DNA of 64,000 nucleotides. Origin: Tetrahymena thermophila SB210 (lineage: Eukaryota; Ciliophora; Oligohymenophorea; Hymenostomatida; Tetrahymenidae). The stretch is taken from assembly GCF_000189635.1 (NCBI RefSeq), contig NW_002476512.1, positions 372,001 to 436,000 on the forward strand, in the 5' to 3' direction. The translations under genes were made by a program, and so were the position numbers. The notes below the pieces were generated by a model, which worked only from the letters and a program-made list of their open reading frames with translations, was not told the origin of the DNA and ran no database searches. Below, in pieces: positions 1 through 13,044 of the stretch (its first letter is position 1; every line of letters begins with the position of its first letter).

Positions 1-1745
1 CTACAAAACCTTTAAATTTATTTTTAAATAAAAAAAATATTTTAATTTTTAATTTTATATTTATTTTACTTAAAATTAAACATATTTTCAAAGGTTTTTT
101 CTTAAAACTGCTTATTTTATATTGCTTTTAGCTTTTCTAATTTTGAATAAAAAAGCTAGGAATCCTCCTCCATATTTTTAGTTTTCTCAAATTGCTGAAT
201 GTTTATTTTACTTAATGGAAGGATATTAATTTTAGTCTACTGAGTTCTATCTGATGATAAAGGAGATTAACATAAATTTATTGTCTTAATATTTTGATTA
301 TTTTAATTTTAAATAATTGATGTGTTATTATTGGACCTATTTTAATTTAAAGCAGAATTTTGAAAAGTTTTGCTTTGACTTTCTTCACTTTGTTTAGAAA
401 ATGACTATTGAATTATCAATCCTTCAGTTTAATTTGTATTATCTGAAGACTTTTTGCTTTAAGGATATTAACTTTAGCAGCTTTTGATTTTATCTAATGA
501 CTATTTGCATTAAAAATCTGTTTAAGGCAACTATATCGAGCAGTTATCTTCTCTCTCTTAAATAATTTATTCGTCTTCTAACTCTATTTTATCATCTTCT
601 TTAGAAAAATTTTAATCTCTTTTTTATGATTAAGAATCTAAATCTGAAATCTCTTTATTATCATACAATTTTTAATTTTTTAGTATTTATAAGTATTTTC
701 CTTGATAAACATTTTACATCAATAGCATAAAGAAATCATTTCTTATTGATCTAGATGATATTTTTCTACCTACAATTCCAAGTAGCATTAAAAGAGACAA
801 TGTGCTATTCACAAGTGCCAATATTTAAGGCAAAGCAGGATACTATATTTGTATTATTTGAACTATTTCATCCATCTATAATTCTACTTATCCATAACCA
901 CTCTAATTAATTTATTGTATAGAATAATTTCTGTCAAAATTTTAATTCATTAGTTCATACTAAATTGGAGAGGAATAATTAGTAGAAGATTGTATCAATA
1001 GTCCTTCTTTGATGCTAGTCGTTTACTTTTATGCTTTTAACGAGCTGTAAACAAATTGATTAGCAATAGGATAAAATTGAGCATTTCTGTAGTTAACTTA
1101 TATTTATTTTGTAGCTGTGTTATACTAAGATGTATATAACTTAAGTCTAAATCTAGCATTCATACCATTCACTATTTACTCTGTTTCGTTTTAGCTTGCA
1201 CAATTATTTGGAATGAAGTCCTTATTTGAATCAGTGTCTAAGCATCCATAAATATATATGTTGACAGAAGAAGATATATTGTCTTTAGTATTTACATTAA
1301 GCGTATAATTCTAAACTTTAGAAAAATCTAAGCATTAAAATCCAACCAAGTGAGAACTTGTGCATTAAATAGTATTCAATTAAATGCTTTAGAATAATGT
1401 ATTATTTTTGAAATATAAATAAGCCATGAACACTAAATAAGTTTTATTTTGCTATGCTTAAAGAGATTATAGGTCTTTGTTAATATCATATTCGAATCTG
1501 AATCCAATCATATCTTGATCTAAGCTTATATCAATGCTTTCTTCAGTGATGAAGCTTTGAGCCTTATAGTTTGGTTCAATTTAATTCTGAATATACTGAA
1601 CTAGAAGATATGTCAAATATCCTACAGAGCCAATATAAACAAAAAAGGATAATATTAATCCAATGAAGGTACCTTTCTTTGTTCTTCTATTCTCAATACC
1701 GAATGAGAATGTCTAAGAAAATAAGTCCAATTTATAAAAATTCAT
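1..1745 (-). CDS. Putative two-pass membrane protein, 3' end off the window (partial)
   Basis: Reading TAA/TAG as Gln, an open frame of about 581 codons runs from ATG at 1745 down to base 1 with no TGA, so the C-terminus lies outside the window. It begins MNFYKLDLFSQTFSFG and has a hydrophobic helix at about residues 30-52. A likely extracytoplasmic region follows, then a second helix near residues 315-335 (ILALVNSTLSLLMLLGIVG), then a Gln/Ser/Lys-rich presumed cytoplasmic tail. The layout is the same as the gene at 61113-63233: short N-terminus, TM, ectodomain, TM, long polar tail. I recognise this as a large Tetrahymena family of putative transmembrane proteins, from memory of the family style. 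No intron is needed. Its molecular function is unknown. Confidence 0.82.
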
Positions 1746-4700
1746 ATTTAGTATTTATTTCTTTAATTTAAAAATAATAATTATTATGAAGTAAGTAAGT
1801 TTTTCAATGTTTTGTTTGCTTTTTAGATAAATTTTTAATGCAAAATATATTCTTAATGTATATCATGAAATAAGTTAAAAAATCTTAACTTTACTTATAA
1901 GTATAAAATAATCATAATATTATTTTGAAATAAGTATGAATAGTTAATATTTCATCATTGAAGACAAGCTAACTATACTAAAAAAGATATATAAATAAAT
2001 AAGCTTACATTATATTTGAATACTGATTAAAAATCATCTAATTTATTAAATAAGTTCTAATATTTTAAAAGAAAATTATAATTGTGGTTAAAAATACATT
2101 CATGAATAATTTTTAAAATGATACAGAATAATTGGATTTTAATGAAGTTATTATTTATTAGGTCAACACAGTTTGAGCTACTAAGAAATTAATAATTTAT
2201 TATGTTTTTAACAAGTTTTTATTATTAATTTCACTAAAATATTATTTCATAATTATAATTTTTTTAGTTGCTATTTTAAATTTTTTATGAGATAAATAAT
2301 AAGATTCTAACATAATAAGTTAAATAGATATAATATATTTCTATTTGCTAATCAAAAACACTAATATATTAAGTTAAAAAAATCAATGGTATCAATCGAG
2401 TGTTTACTTTACTTAAATTTTCTTAATTTTAACATCTGTGCAAAAATAATCATAATTGTTTAACTATAATTTATAAAAAATTGAAAACTATTCTTCAAAA
2501 CTGCTTATTTTATTAACTCATTCTATTATTATTTAAAAAGATATTTTTGTTATGCCTATTGAAAAAATTACTTAATACGGATAGTTAATATGTGCTAATG
2601 TTTTTTAAATCTAGATAAAAATTAAGAGGATAACAAATCATATAATGACAAATATTTGTACTAAGTCTAACAATAGCATCACTAATTTTTTTTAAAAATT
2701 ATACTTTTGTAGAACTCAATAATATTTATGTCTTTAATTCTTCTATAATCTTTCTTGATGCTAATCAAAAAATCTCTAAAATTCTTCTTGTTCGTTAAAT
2801 TAAATAAAAAAAAGAAAATTTGTAATTTTAGTTTAAATAAAAAAAAACAAACAGTTCAGCTCAAACAGGTTTTTTTGAACAATTTTTTGGTATGAAATAT
2901 CTTAAAAAGCTTAGCATTTTTCAATATTCTTATTTAAGATCTAATGATTATTTTGAAGAATAATTTTATTCATAGTTTATTTGAAAGATTATTATTTTTT
3001 AAATAATCTAAATTTTATTAAAATCTAAACATTTCTTGTGATATGAATTGATTAGCTGTAAGCTATTTAGATTAATTTTGTAACAAGAGATTCAAATCTT
3101 AGCAAGAATTTTATCTAAATTAATTGTTTCTTATTTTAATACAAATTTTTTTAAATTTAATTTTCTTAAGATTAAAATGAGTTACTTTTAATTCAGAATA
3201 TGCAAATTATTCTTGGTTTTTAATTGGTTCTCTTCTGTTTTTATTAGAATATGTTTTTAAAAATAATAAGAAAAAAAAGTAATTTATTTACAATTATTTA
3301 AATTATTATTAATAAGCAGAGTAAATAATTTTAAAGCCTCGATTTATAAAATGTGCAATTCAAATTTATTTCCTCTAGATAATTTATATTTTAATTATGA
3401 AATATAAATATTTTTTATTATATTTACAAAAATGAAATTTCTAAATGCTCTATCAATAAACACTTTTTTAGTCTATCAAATAGTTTTTGAATTCCTTCAT
3501 TGCTGATTGAATTTCTCCTAATCAATTATATTAACAATATTAGTACATAAAGTAACTCTTAAAAAATAAATAACAACTTTGATATAAGAGTCAGGTATTT
3601 TAAATTTAAGCAGCGTGATATTGCAGTTGATATACTAAATAATCGTTAATCTTAAATGGAGTTATCTCTAATTTTATAATAAAAATAAATATAAGAAGAT
3701 ATAAATAAAAATAAATATAAGAAGATATAAATAAAAATAATTACGAAATATCAAGCTTTAATCCATGAAGATCAGGAAAGTTTTAAATAAAATATTTGAC
3801 ACCCTTAGCTCCTTATTAGCAAATAGAATTCCATCTTAATTTAATGAAGTATAAATAGCTCAAAAATTAGTAAAACAATAAATTACTAAACATCAAGATT
3901 TAAGCGTTTCAAGTTAGAGCATTTAAATTAAATTGGTCCAACTAACTATGCACCTTCTATGTGTAAGCTATTTTCACTTTTTTAAGCTATTATTAATTTA
4001 AACTTTAAGATTTTTATTACTATATTTTAAGAGCTAGCTCATTTAATTGTTTTAAATTAGAAATAGAAGAAGCCATTAATTCAAGTATTCCTTTACTTAT
4101 ACACCTTTTTCTAATTATTTAATAAATAAAAAAAAATTTCAAAATTATTCAAGAAGATTATCAAAAAAAAATGTATAATTTTAAACTTAATAAAGATCAC
4201 ACTTAAGATATATTTGAAGATTTTCTAAATTTTAACACTGGTTCATCGCTATAATACTATTTTTAAAATGATCTTCAGCTAATGTTTTATCCTCTTATAA
4301 TAAATGCTCAAAACTATTAAAAATTGTTAATTTATCCAATAAAATGTTCCAAATGATATTTTACTCAAATTTTAATTTTAAGAAAGTTTATTCCATATTT
4401 TTTAGTACTTTATATCAAAAAAGCAATAATGAATTATTTATTTATTTATTTATTTACAAAAGATTAAAAAATATTCAATCTTTTTTTTTGTTTACACTTC
4501 AATTTTTCAATTTGTTTTAATTAATAATCTTTTTATTATAATTAAATTCGCTTCATTAACTTTTTATAAATAATTTTGAAGCTGGTTTTTCTATATTCAG
4601 AAATTAATATAATTTAATTTGTTATAGATGAATCAATCAATCAATTATTTATTTATTTATTGCTTTTTTTAAGCCACCACAATTCACACTTGTTTGTTAT

Positions 4701-4905
4701 TGATATTAAAATAAAATATCAAACTCTTTATTAATATATTTGTCAATAAAATATCTTTAATTAAAAATACTTCTTTATTAAATTGCAATTTAATATTTTA
4801 TATAAATTATTTAATTGTAAGTTTGGGTTAGTAATAAATGTATTCAACAAATAGTTTACAAAAATTAATAAAGATTTTATATTTTGTAGTAAGAAAATTA
4901 GTTGA
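1746..4905. other. AT-rich intergenic stretch without a supported gene
   Basis: About 3.2 kb of very AT-rich sequence. I found no sustained open frame with gene-like composition on either strand. Around 3830-3960 a short plus-strand frame has somewhat richer composition, but it has no start context or recognisable motif. The only clear structure is the 26-bp tandem repeat near 3681-3740, listed separately. Confidence 0.6.
3681..3740. repeat. 26-bp tandem repeat, about 2.3 copies
   Basis: A unit reading AAAAATAAATATAAGAAGAT plus ATAAAT is repeated twice head-to-tail with a third partial copy. It lies in noncoding AT-rich DNA. No function is apparent. Confidence 0.8.
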
Positions 4906-6381
4906 TCATTCAATTAAATTTTAATACAAGTCATACAATATTTGCTAAGAGCAAAATAACATTTCTAATTCCATGTATTTTTTATATGCAAGGATCATAA
5001 GCATTTCTTTGCTCTGTTTATAAACTTATTTTCTATAAATAACAGGTTTAGACATTGGAAAATCAATGAGTCTTATTTAACTTATAAGCTCGAACTCCCT
5101 TTAATTTACGTATATGTTATTCAACCAATATATTCCTTTTGAATTCTCTAAAAGATGCTCTGATTTACATAGATAGCTTATCAAATCTCTCTTTGAAAAG
5201 TCAAAACTGAAAGGAAATATAATATCTTTTTTTTGGGGTAATGATACAACCAACTCCAATCCTCTCATTTTTAACTTAAAGCAGTCTAGATTGAATTGGC
5301 AGTAAGCTAAAATTTAAATTAGTTTTTTAATTTCTTCTTTTATATCTTCTTTATTCCAATTATACTTTTCAACATTTATGATATTAAAATCTATATCAAA
5401 GCAAGGGACTTCTCTATTAATTAGATTTTCACAAGATTTGATTATCTACGATAGACACTCTTTCTTTGATGAAGCTTCCTTAACTATGTCAATACTTTTA
5501 GAAGTAAGCTTCACCAAAGAGTATTAGGCTATTCTTAGAAAAATAAATATTGATAAGAGATATTCTTGTTGCTTAAAAAAGAATGTAACAATGAGTTGAC
5601 CAAGCAGGTCAACAAAAATGATGTCAAAAACATTTTTCTTATTTACTTGTTAATCCATATTTTTCAAAATCGCATAACTCAAATAGAGAACTAATAAATC
5701 TGGAAACTAATCAAATAAATGTGGTTTAGTAAATAATCCAATTAGCTAAACATTTTTGATTTACATGATAAAGAAATTCAATAAATTAAGTAATAATCCT
5801 ACATTAAACGATTAAGTAGAGCTGTAGGACAAAAGCTAGTTCTTTTTAAAAGTAGAGCAAATAAAATTGATAAAATCATTGCAGTATATAGAAAAAACAG
5901 TAAAATATGTATTTGATTGAGCTGAACAATGTATCAAGATAGTATCAGTCATTACAGATTCTACTTCATTCCATAACTTGTTAGCGTCACCAAAAATGAG
6001 AGATGCTATATTTATAATATTTTGATAAATTTAGTAGATAATGTGTACCGTTATTATGAGTTTTAGGAAGAAAAATGATTCCATGACTATGACCAAATAA
6101 ATCATAGAGTAAATACGTTATATGAGCACTAATATTCTAAATAACTTGAATAGATATGCCCATTTTTACTTGCAGAAACTCTATAAGGTCATTTGAAAAG
6201 ATCTGAATATTATCACTAAAAAGAAACTTAATTTAATTACCTAATTTTAATTAACTAATTATTATTAACTCACCTATACTGAATACTTTAGTTATTATTT
6301 ATTACAATCTATGTCTTTGGTATTCAAAAGAAGACTTAAAATCTTTGTTTTTTATTTATTTACAGCTCTTGATTACACCAT
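4906..6381 (-). CDS. Hypothetical protein, 491 residues
   Basis: One open frame of 492 codons runs from ATG at 6381 to TGA at 4908-4906, with ciliate Gln codons throughout. Residues about 55-110 are hydrophobic (FFLVIIF, IYSMIYLVIVMESFFFLKLI), suggesting one or two membrane-associated helices. The middle (for example GLLLNLLNFFIMQIKN, VFDIIFVDLLGQLIVTFFF) is also leucine/phenylalanine-rich. The C-terminal 200 residues are mixed charged, rich in Lys, Glu and Cys. I recognise no family. A 33-nt GTGAGT...TTAG segment (6241-6273) could be an in-frame intron; with or without it the frame stays open. A later start, for example the Met at 6192, is possible. Intergenic DNA flanks both sides. Confidence 0.6.
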
Positions 6382-6761
6382 AAGTAATTTGAAAATTATG
6401 AATTCAAGTAAAATTACAAAAAATACTTCTTTTACACTATTTTAATGAAATGAAACTAAAAAAAGATACATAAAATCACTACAGAGATTTAGAAAAGAAA
6501 TCTTAATTTGCAAGATATTATTTTGTTTGTGTAAATTGGATTGTTAAAGCATTATTAACATACTTTATTTCATTCTTATGTATATTATATATATTATTTA
6601 TATTAGTAATATTAAACTAGTCTTTTGCATTTGATTAGATTTACATAACTTTTTCCATATTGGTTTAATTCTAAACTTTATTTTATTAAAAACAACTTAG
6701 ATTTAAAAGATAAAAGGATAATTAATTTACTTTATTTTACCAAAGTTAAATTCTAACGTGT

Positions 6762-9413
6762 TCAACTTCTTGCATTACTTAAGTTATTTTACTATTTCTT
6801 AAAATTGCTCGGCCTAAATATAGAATTAACTTTTTTTATAAAAAAGATTTTACTGTAAGCTCTTAAAAATAAATATACGAAAGATTAATCTCCAGGATAG
6901 ACAATTTTACAATATTTTTGATAAATATCCCAAGTTTTTCTGGTTATTCAAGTTTTCTCATTTCCAGAACTCTATTACATTTTAAGATTTTTAATTAAAT
7001 TAAAAGTATATTATAATATTTATGTTTACTCAGAATACTTTTAGATTAGTGCTAGCTTGAACAATTTCTAGCATTATGATATCTCTTACAGGAAATCTAA
7101 TATACCTTTCTCAAAGATGTAGTTTTGTCTATTTTACGAAATATCCCAATTTATTGTTTATTCATTTATAAAACTAAAATTATTACTCTATGTTTAAATC
7201 TACGGATTGAAGATTTTCACATAATGAAATACTCTTCCCTAATGCTTTTAATCCTAAGCAATCTATAGCACATGAGCTAAATTTAAAAAATTATGTTAAT
7301 ATTTAATATTTAATTTTAAATTATTTACTTAAAATCAAACTTGACATCTTTTAAACTTGAGCAGGTTCCCAACTAATTTAGAAAACTAACTAAAAATTTA
7401 GAATCTAAAAACTAATTTTGGCTTTATCAAAAACAAATAAAAATATTTGAATATTTAATAAATTAAAATATTACCACAAATTTAAATTTAAGTAAAATAA
7501 CTTTTTTTAGTTTGCTATTGTGTTTATAACTTCTTGTTCTTAACTTTCTATATTGTTCATCCTATCAAACATTTTTATTTTAATTTAAAAAAGAAAGAAA
7601 GAAAAATGCAAAGTTTTTAGTAATACTTTAAATCTAAGTTTAAGCTTTGTAAATTCTTACAATTAGATACACCTTAAGCTATATAATTAATTCCTTCTCT
7701 AACCTAGCAATTTCTAAAAAAACAATAAACTTTATAAAATTCATATTAAGTTCTTTACACTAAAAAAATGTTGAGCTTCTTTAGTTTATCAAATGATTAA
7801 ATTGCACTTCCTAAGCTTTTAGCTCCTTCGTATTGAATACAGTTTTAACTTTATTATAAATTAGCTTAAAAAAAGCAAGCATAAAATGTTTATAAAATAC
7901 CTTAAATTCAAAGTTAAATTAGTAAGAAGATTACATTATTGAATTTCAAACTCAATTTTTTCATCGTTTTCAATATTATTTTTGCTAAAATAAATAACAT
8001 GTTTAGAATTTTATAATTAAATGAATTAGTTTTACTATAAATCCAAATTCAAAGATTATAAATTTTTTAATTTAGAAATGGATCTAACTAAACTGTTGAA
8101 CCCTTATTCTTTTATATTGTTATACCTTTTGGATTTTTATAAATTCTAATGTAGATAAAATCTTTCAATAAACTTACTATAGTCCTAGATAAAGGTTATC
8201 TAATTTATTCAGGTTTTCTAAAGCTGTTCCAATAATCTTAATATCTCCTTGGTTAATATTATTTGATCTTTTTATTTTCAATTTTTATTTAAGTAAATTT
8301 TAAATATGTTATAATTTTAAAATAAAAAAAATCCCTCATTAAATCAAAATAAAAAATTTATTTAGTTTATTTATTTATTATTTTAATAAAAAAATTTTTT
8401 AAAAAAACCTAAATGACAAATTTAAATATATAAATAAATGTGAAATTAAATTAATAATTTACTCTAAATTAATATGAAGAGTAGTCATATTTTTACAGTT
8501 AGCTAAATTTTCAATCCATTTAATTTCAGTATTTCCTAAATTACACCAACTTTTATTTAAAGAAATTATATTTAATTAAAGTTTTTAAGTAAAACTAAAT
8601 AAATAATACCCTAAGTCTAATACTAATTCTTGGATTTCTTAGCATTATGAGATACTTTATACCAAAATAGATGCAAAAGAAGGAGTTATTGGATTATCAC
8701 TTTTAATTAAAGAAATTTAAAAAAATTAATTAATTAATTAATTTAATATCGAAATTTTAACTTACAAAAGATCAACATTTAGTTGCAGAAGTTAAATGCA
8801 TTGGCTGATTTTAGTAGAGAGCTAAACTATTTCAGGTTCTATAAGTTTTTTTTTCCTATATTTAAAAATATATATTTACTGATATAAAGAATATTTTTTT
8901 AATAATACCTTGCTAGAACCTAAGCATATCTGATTTTTTAGAAATCTTCATTAATCTTTTTAAATTGAAATAATAGTTAATTTTGAAAAATACTAGTTAA
9001 ATTTTACAGAGAGCAAATCATAAAATTTGAATTAATCATCTAAGTCTATTTTAAAATTTGTTTATTAATTAATTTTTTTTTTTTCAAAATTAACCTTTGT
9101 CTAATTTAAATTCTAAAGCAGTGTAGAAAATGTCGTCATTCAATGGGATTTAATAAGTTCTTATGATTTTATCTTATGTGATTTAAGCTGGTAGATCCTC
9201 ATTAGTAAGAATAAGGATGATACCAAATTAGTTTTAGCTAATTAAATTGATAGCTTTAATTATAACTCCTTTTTTAAAGCTACACAAGTACTCAAAATTT
9301 GAATAATACCAATTATTCTATGATAGAAAAATAAAAAAATTTCTAATTCCATAATAATCAAAGAGACATGATTTAGATTTGTTTTTCATAATTTATGAAG
9401 TAAAATAGCTCAT
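6762..9413 (-). CDS. Multi-exon leucine-rich-repeat protein (LRR gene B), about 532 residues
   Basis: I assembled 16 minus-strand exons, in transcription order: 9413-9095, 8992-8909, 8838-8766, 8699-8610, 8549-8463, 8267-8178, 8125-8036, 7984-7901, 7848-7759, 7713-7627, 7561-7475, 7421-7329, 7276-7187, 7128-7039, 6971-6879, 6813-6762. They sum to 1599 nt, keep one frame and end in TGA. From exon 3 on, each exon ends in phase 2; from exon 4 to 15 each codes one ~28-31-residue LRR of the ribonuclease-inhibitor-like ciliate type, with a Cys-x-asn-Leu-xx-Leu-x-Leu core (for example NCKNLQSLNLDL, LCENLQSVDLNI). The first exon (106 residues) has no recognised domain and its last part already looks LRR-like. 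Such LRR arrays usually form curved protein-binding surfaces; the partner is unknown. The start and the last exon are the weakest calls: an LRR-like frame also continues past the chosen stop. Confidence 0.68.
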
Positions 9414-10434
9414 ATTATATAATTTTAAAGTCTCTACTAATTTTATTTAAACTTTTAGTTTATTACTTTTTTATTTTCTATTTTAGTACTTGGTTTGAAT
9501 TCTTTTTCAATAATTTCTTCCTTTAAAATTAATTATCAAATTAAACAAATTAGATTTATTTTCTTTTAAAAGTTCAAATGATTATTTTTAAACTAAATAA
9601 TAAAATAAAATATTTAGATTTCTTTAACTATTTCATAAAATAAATATTCTAATTATTCAAAATAGGTTTTTTTTCTATAAAATCTAAAAAAAAGTTACTA
9701 CATTCAAAAAAGATATTTTATTAATAAGGTAATTTTTCTAAATAAAATCTTTTTTAGTGCCTTTGAATAATTTAAAATAAAATTACTTAAAATCTAAACA
9801 ATTAAAGCATAAAATAAGTATTATTTTCATTCATTAAAATTATAATCTAAAAATTAATTATTTCATTTATGCAAAATAAAAAATGAAATGGGATTAAAAA
9901 ATTATTTATTGTACATCTAACCTAAAAATCCTCCCCTTATTTAAAAATGATAGAATTTTAAGATTTTGATGATAAAAACCATAGTTAGATTAAATATAAC
10001 CAGTTTTTAAAATAGAAATCAAATAAATTAAAAACTATTTTATCTTATCCTATTTTAATAGAATAGAAGCTGATTCAAATATGAAATTTTATTAATAATG
10101 TAATTTTTAAAATAAAATCTTAATTCTATCTTTTTAAATTGATATATGTTATTTAAAAATATTATTATTTCAGTCTATTTTAATAACATGAGAAACTATT
10201 TCAAACAGAAAATTTTAGAAAAATAATTTATATTTTATAAATAAAATCTCTGATTGTACTTATGCACGATTTATTTTTACTTTTATTAAGTGTTAAACGA
10301 AAAAAAATTTTACAAATCAAATATAAATCTTAAAAGAATTTAATATTTTATTATCTTTATTTGAGTTTATGTCTTAAATTTTTTTTGTATCTTTTGATTT
10401 AGATTATTTTTAAGTAAAATCTAAAGCATTTATT
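9414..10434. other. Spacer between LRR genes with degenerate ~110-bp repeats
   Basis: About 1 kb between the two minus-strand LRR genes. From about 9600 to 10260 a loosely conserved module recurs roughly four times: a CTATTTTAATA-like start, a TTTCAAA-like middle and a TAAATAAAATCT-like end. I see no LRR exon here. A minus-strand frame ending near 9412 (beginning EEIIEKEFKPSTK) is gene-like in composition but could not be joined to either gene with confidence. Confidence 0.45.
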
Positions 10435-12475
10435 TCATTTCCCTAAATAGACTGATTTTGTAACTAGCTTTCTAATTTTAGTTAAAACCCTCTAAATTTG
10501 GTTCTTTTGTATTTCTGTTAGTTTTATTCTATTAATAAATAATAAGTAACATTAGAAAAAACTATTAGTTTATTTACTCAAAGCCTATCGATATCTAGAT
10601 TAATTTATTGCATTTTTTAAACGAATTTATCATATTCATAGCTCCTTTATATTTAACCGACTTATCTCTTTAATTTTACAAAATAATCAAACTAAATTTT
10701 TTAAAAATTTATAATATTACACAAGATAGAAAGTAAGATTTCTTAAATTTTTGCATTTTTATATTCCAAGACCAATTTATTAGGCACCGTCATCACCAAT
10801 AGCATTATTACTCATTAAAAAAAATTAATTTATATTTTTACACTTATGTTTATTTTTACTGCAAATCCAAAGATAAGTGCTCAAGATTGATACATTTTCC
10901 TAGTCCTTAGCCTAGCTAATAAGATCCTAATTCTTCGATTTAGCTATTTCTAAATTATGAGTTAGGATAAATGAAAATTAAATTTATTTTACACAAAATA
11001 TAGTTTTAAACTTTTTATTTTCTAGCATTTAGATATTCCTTAAATTAAATCTTGCATTCCAGTTTATCCAAAATCATTGTGGCTTTTATGAAGTTAAAAT
11101 AAGTTTATTTTTTTCTTTTTTTATTAAAATATTACGAGAACTTCAAAACCAAGTTTTCTAAATTTGCCATTTTATTAATTCCCTTACTGATATACTAAGA
11201 TCCCTTCTTTCCAATAGAATTTTTTCTAATTTTAATAAAATATGGTAATCAAAAATTATAAGCAAATTAGTTAAATTCAAGGACATATTAATTTATTATG
11301 ATAATACAAATTATTTTAATCAAATAAATTTTTTAAAACCAAATACATTTAAAAATTTTTTAAATTATAATTAATTACACAACATTTAATGTAAAACTTG
11401 ATGTATTACTGTAGATTATTTAATCTTACGCTAAATCTTTCAAGCTATCATCAGTGAGAATATTATTTCTGTTTTAAAAATATAAATATTAGAAATTATA
11501 AAATTTAATATAATCAATACCCTAAATCAATTAGGAGCAAGTTAATATTTTAACAGCTTTACAATGAATTAATAATAGCTTAAGCACCTGCATTTCCAAT
11601 ATTATTTGAGCTTATAAAAATTATGTTTTCTATCTAAACTAATCCAAAAAAATTTTACCTAAATCTAAGAATAACAGAATTCAAATTTTTGCAATTTTCA
11701 AGATTTTAACAAAACTGTATTATACCTTCATCACCTACATTATTTTATCTAAATTTTTTAATAGAAATATTCGATATCAATTATACGAAAAATCAATAGC
11801 TAAATTTTGAAGACAACCTAGCTTCGATAAACACTTCCCAAACTCTAAAACCCCATTATCACCAATTTAATTTTTACTTTTATAAAAATTATAATTAATT
11901 TTAAGTACAAAATTTATTTTCAATTATCCTTACATTATATTTAAAGTAATAGTATTTAGATTAGAGCAAGACGATATTCCTTGTGAAAGCTCTTGAAGAC
12001 CCTCAGATTTAAACTCATTTGAGCTTTTCAAATAAAAAAATAGTATTGATTATTTATGCATTAAAATCCAATTTTAATTAATTTACGATAAATATAAATG
12101 CAATTAAGCTAATTTATGATTTTTTTGAAGTAGATTTTCTGACATAATTTTTGCAAACTTACTATTCAATCCATTTTCACTAGTTATATTCAAGTTCGAT
12201 ATAATATTTATTACTTTTAATTAATTAATACCTTAGTTCTATTGTTAAATTGATTAAATTTTAAAATTAAGATAACTAATCTAAGAACTTAGTCTACTCA
12301 GGCTCACATTGGATTGCTTATCTTAATTTATTAATGAAAAACTAAAATCAATCATGAAAACTATTACTTTTTACATTAAATCTAGAGATAGTTGGTTAGT
12401 TTCTTAAAAATTGCATTTAGTAAACTATTTTTCAAAAGAAAAATTTTTATTGTTAAAAATAAAATTTATTGCCAT
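10435..12475 (-). CDS. Multi-exon leucine-rich-repeat protein (LRR gene A), about 425 residues
   Basis: Fourteen minus-strand exons, in transcription order: 12475-12375, 12321-12232, 12179-12087, 12023-11934, 11876-11787, 11748-11659, 11610-11521, 11468-11379, 11225-11136, 11082-10993, 10949-10860, 10810-10721, 10667-10578, 10528-10435. They total 1278 nt in one frame ending in TGA. Eleven internal exons are exactly 90 nt and one is 93; all are bounded by phase-2 GT...AG introns of about 38-153 nt, and each codes one LRR. Typical repeat cores are NNAIGDDGAQQIG followed by QKCKNLRNLTFYL, and NNIGNAGAQAI. This is the RNI-like LRR style common in ciliate proteins. The start ATG at 12475 gives a 33-residue half-repeat-like leader. 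It is divergently arranged with the intronless LRR gene at 13045. No catalytic domain is attached. The function is probably protein binding, which is inference. Confidence 0.75.
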
Positions 12476-13044
12476 TAAATATTTTACAAATTCTTAGTAA
12501 TTCATTTTTTTTTACACAACTTTTTTTTTTAAATATAGTTCTAAATGAAATAATTAATAAAATTTAATTATAAGATAAACACAATGTTAGAAGAAATTAA
12601 ATTAAATAATTTAGATTATTTTATACCTTAAGGAATATTTTATTTTTAATTTTTATTAAAATTAATTATTAGATTCATTTTCCTATATGCTATTAAAAAA
12701 TCAATCAAAAAATTTTATAGCACTATTTAACAATCTAATTATTAATTACTATCAATCCTCATTAATTATGGTCTGTCGCCCCAAATTTATTTTATTTTTA
12801 TTTAAGGTTTTTATGATGAAAAATAATTCTAAAAAAATATTTAAAATTTTAATTTTATAAAATGTAAAAAATGGTATATAAAACTCGCTTTTTGTAAATT
12901 TGTATGGCAACTTACTCTAAATAAATTAAAAGATTTTAAATGATAAATTTATTTAAAAGGTTGAAGATTTTATTCTAATTATTAATTTTATAGTAAAATT
13001 AATTGAAGAAAATTTGTTTAGTTTTCAAAAATAAGTTAGTAAAA
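12476..13044. promoter_or_regulatory. Shared head-to-head spacer between two LRR genes
   Basis: This 569-bp AT-rich interval separates the ATG of LRR gene A (minus) from that of LRR gene C (plus), so it must hold both 5' regions. I see no recognisable promoter motif. The one unusual patch is a short GC-richer stretch near 12769-12783 (GGTCTGTCGCCCC). Confidence 0.4.

Noticed and set aside
6003-6175. Minus-strand frame beginning MGISIQVIQN
   Set aside because: It ends in TGA after about 58 codons and overlaps the 491-residue frame, which continues open in another register through the same region.
12769-12783. GTCGCCCCAAA patch as a telomere-like C4A2 signal
   Set aside because: Only a single CCCCAA unit is present; Tetrahymena telomeres are long tandem arrays.
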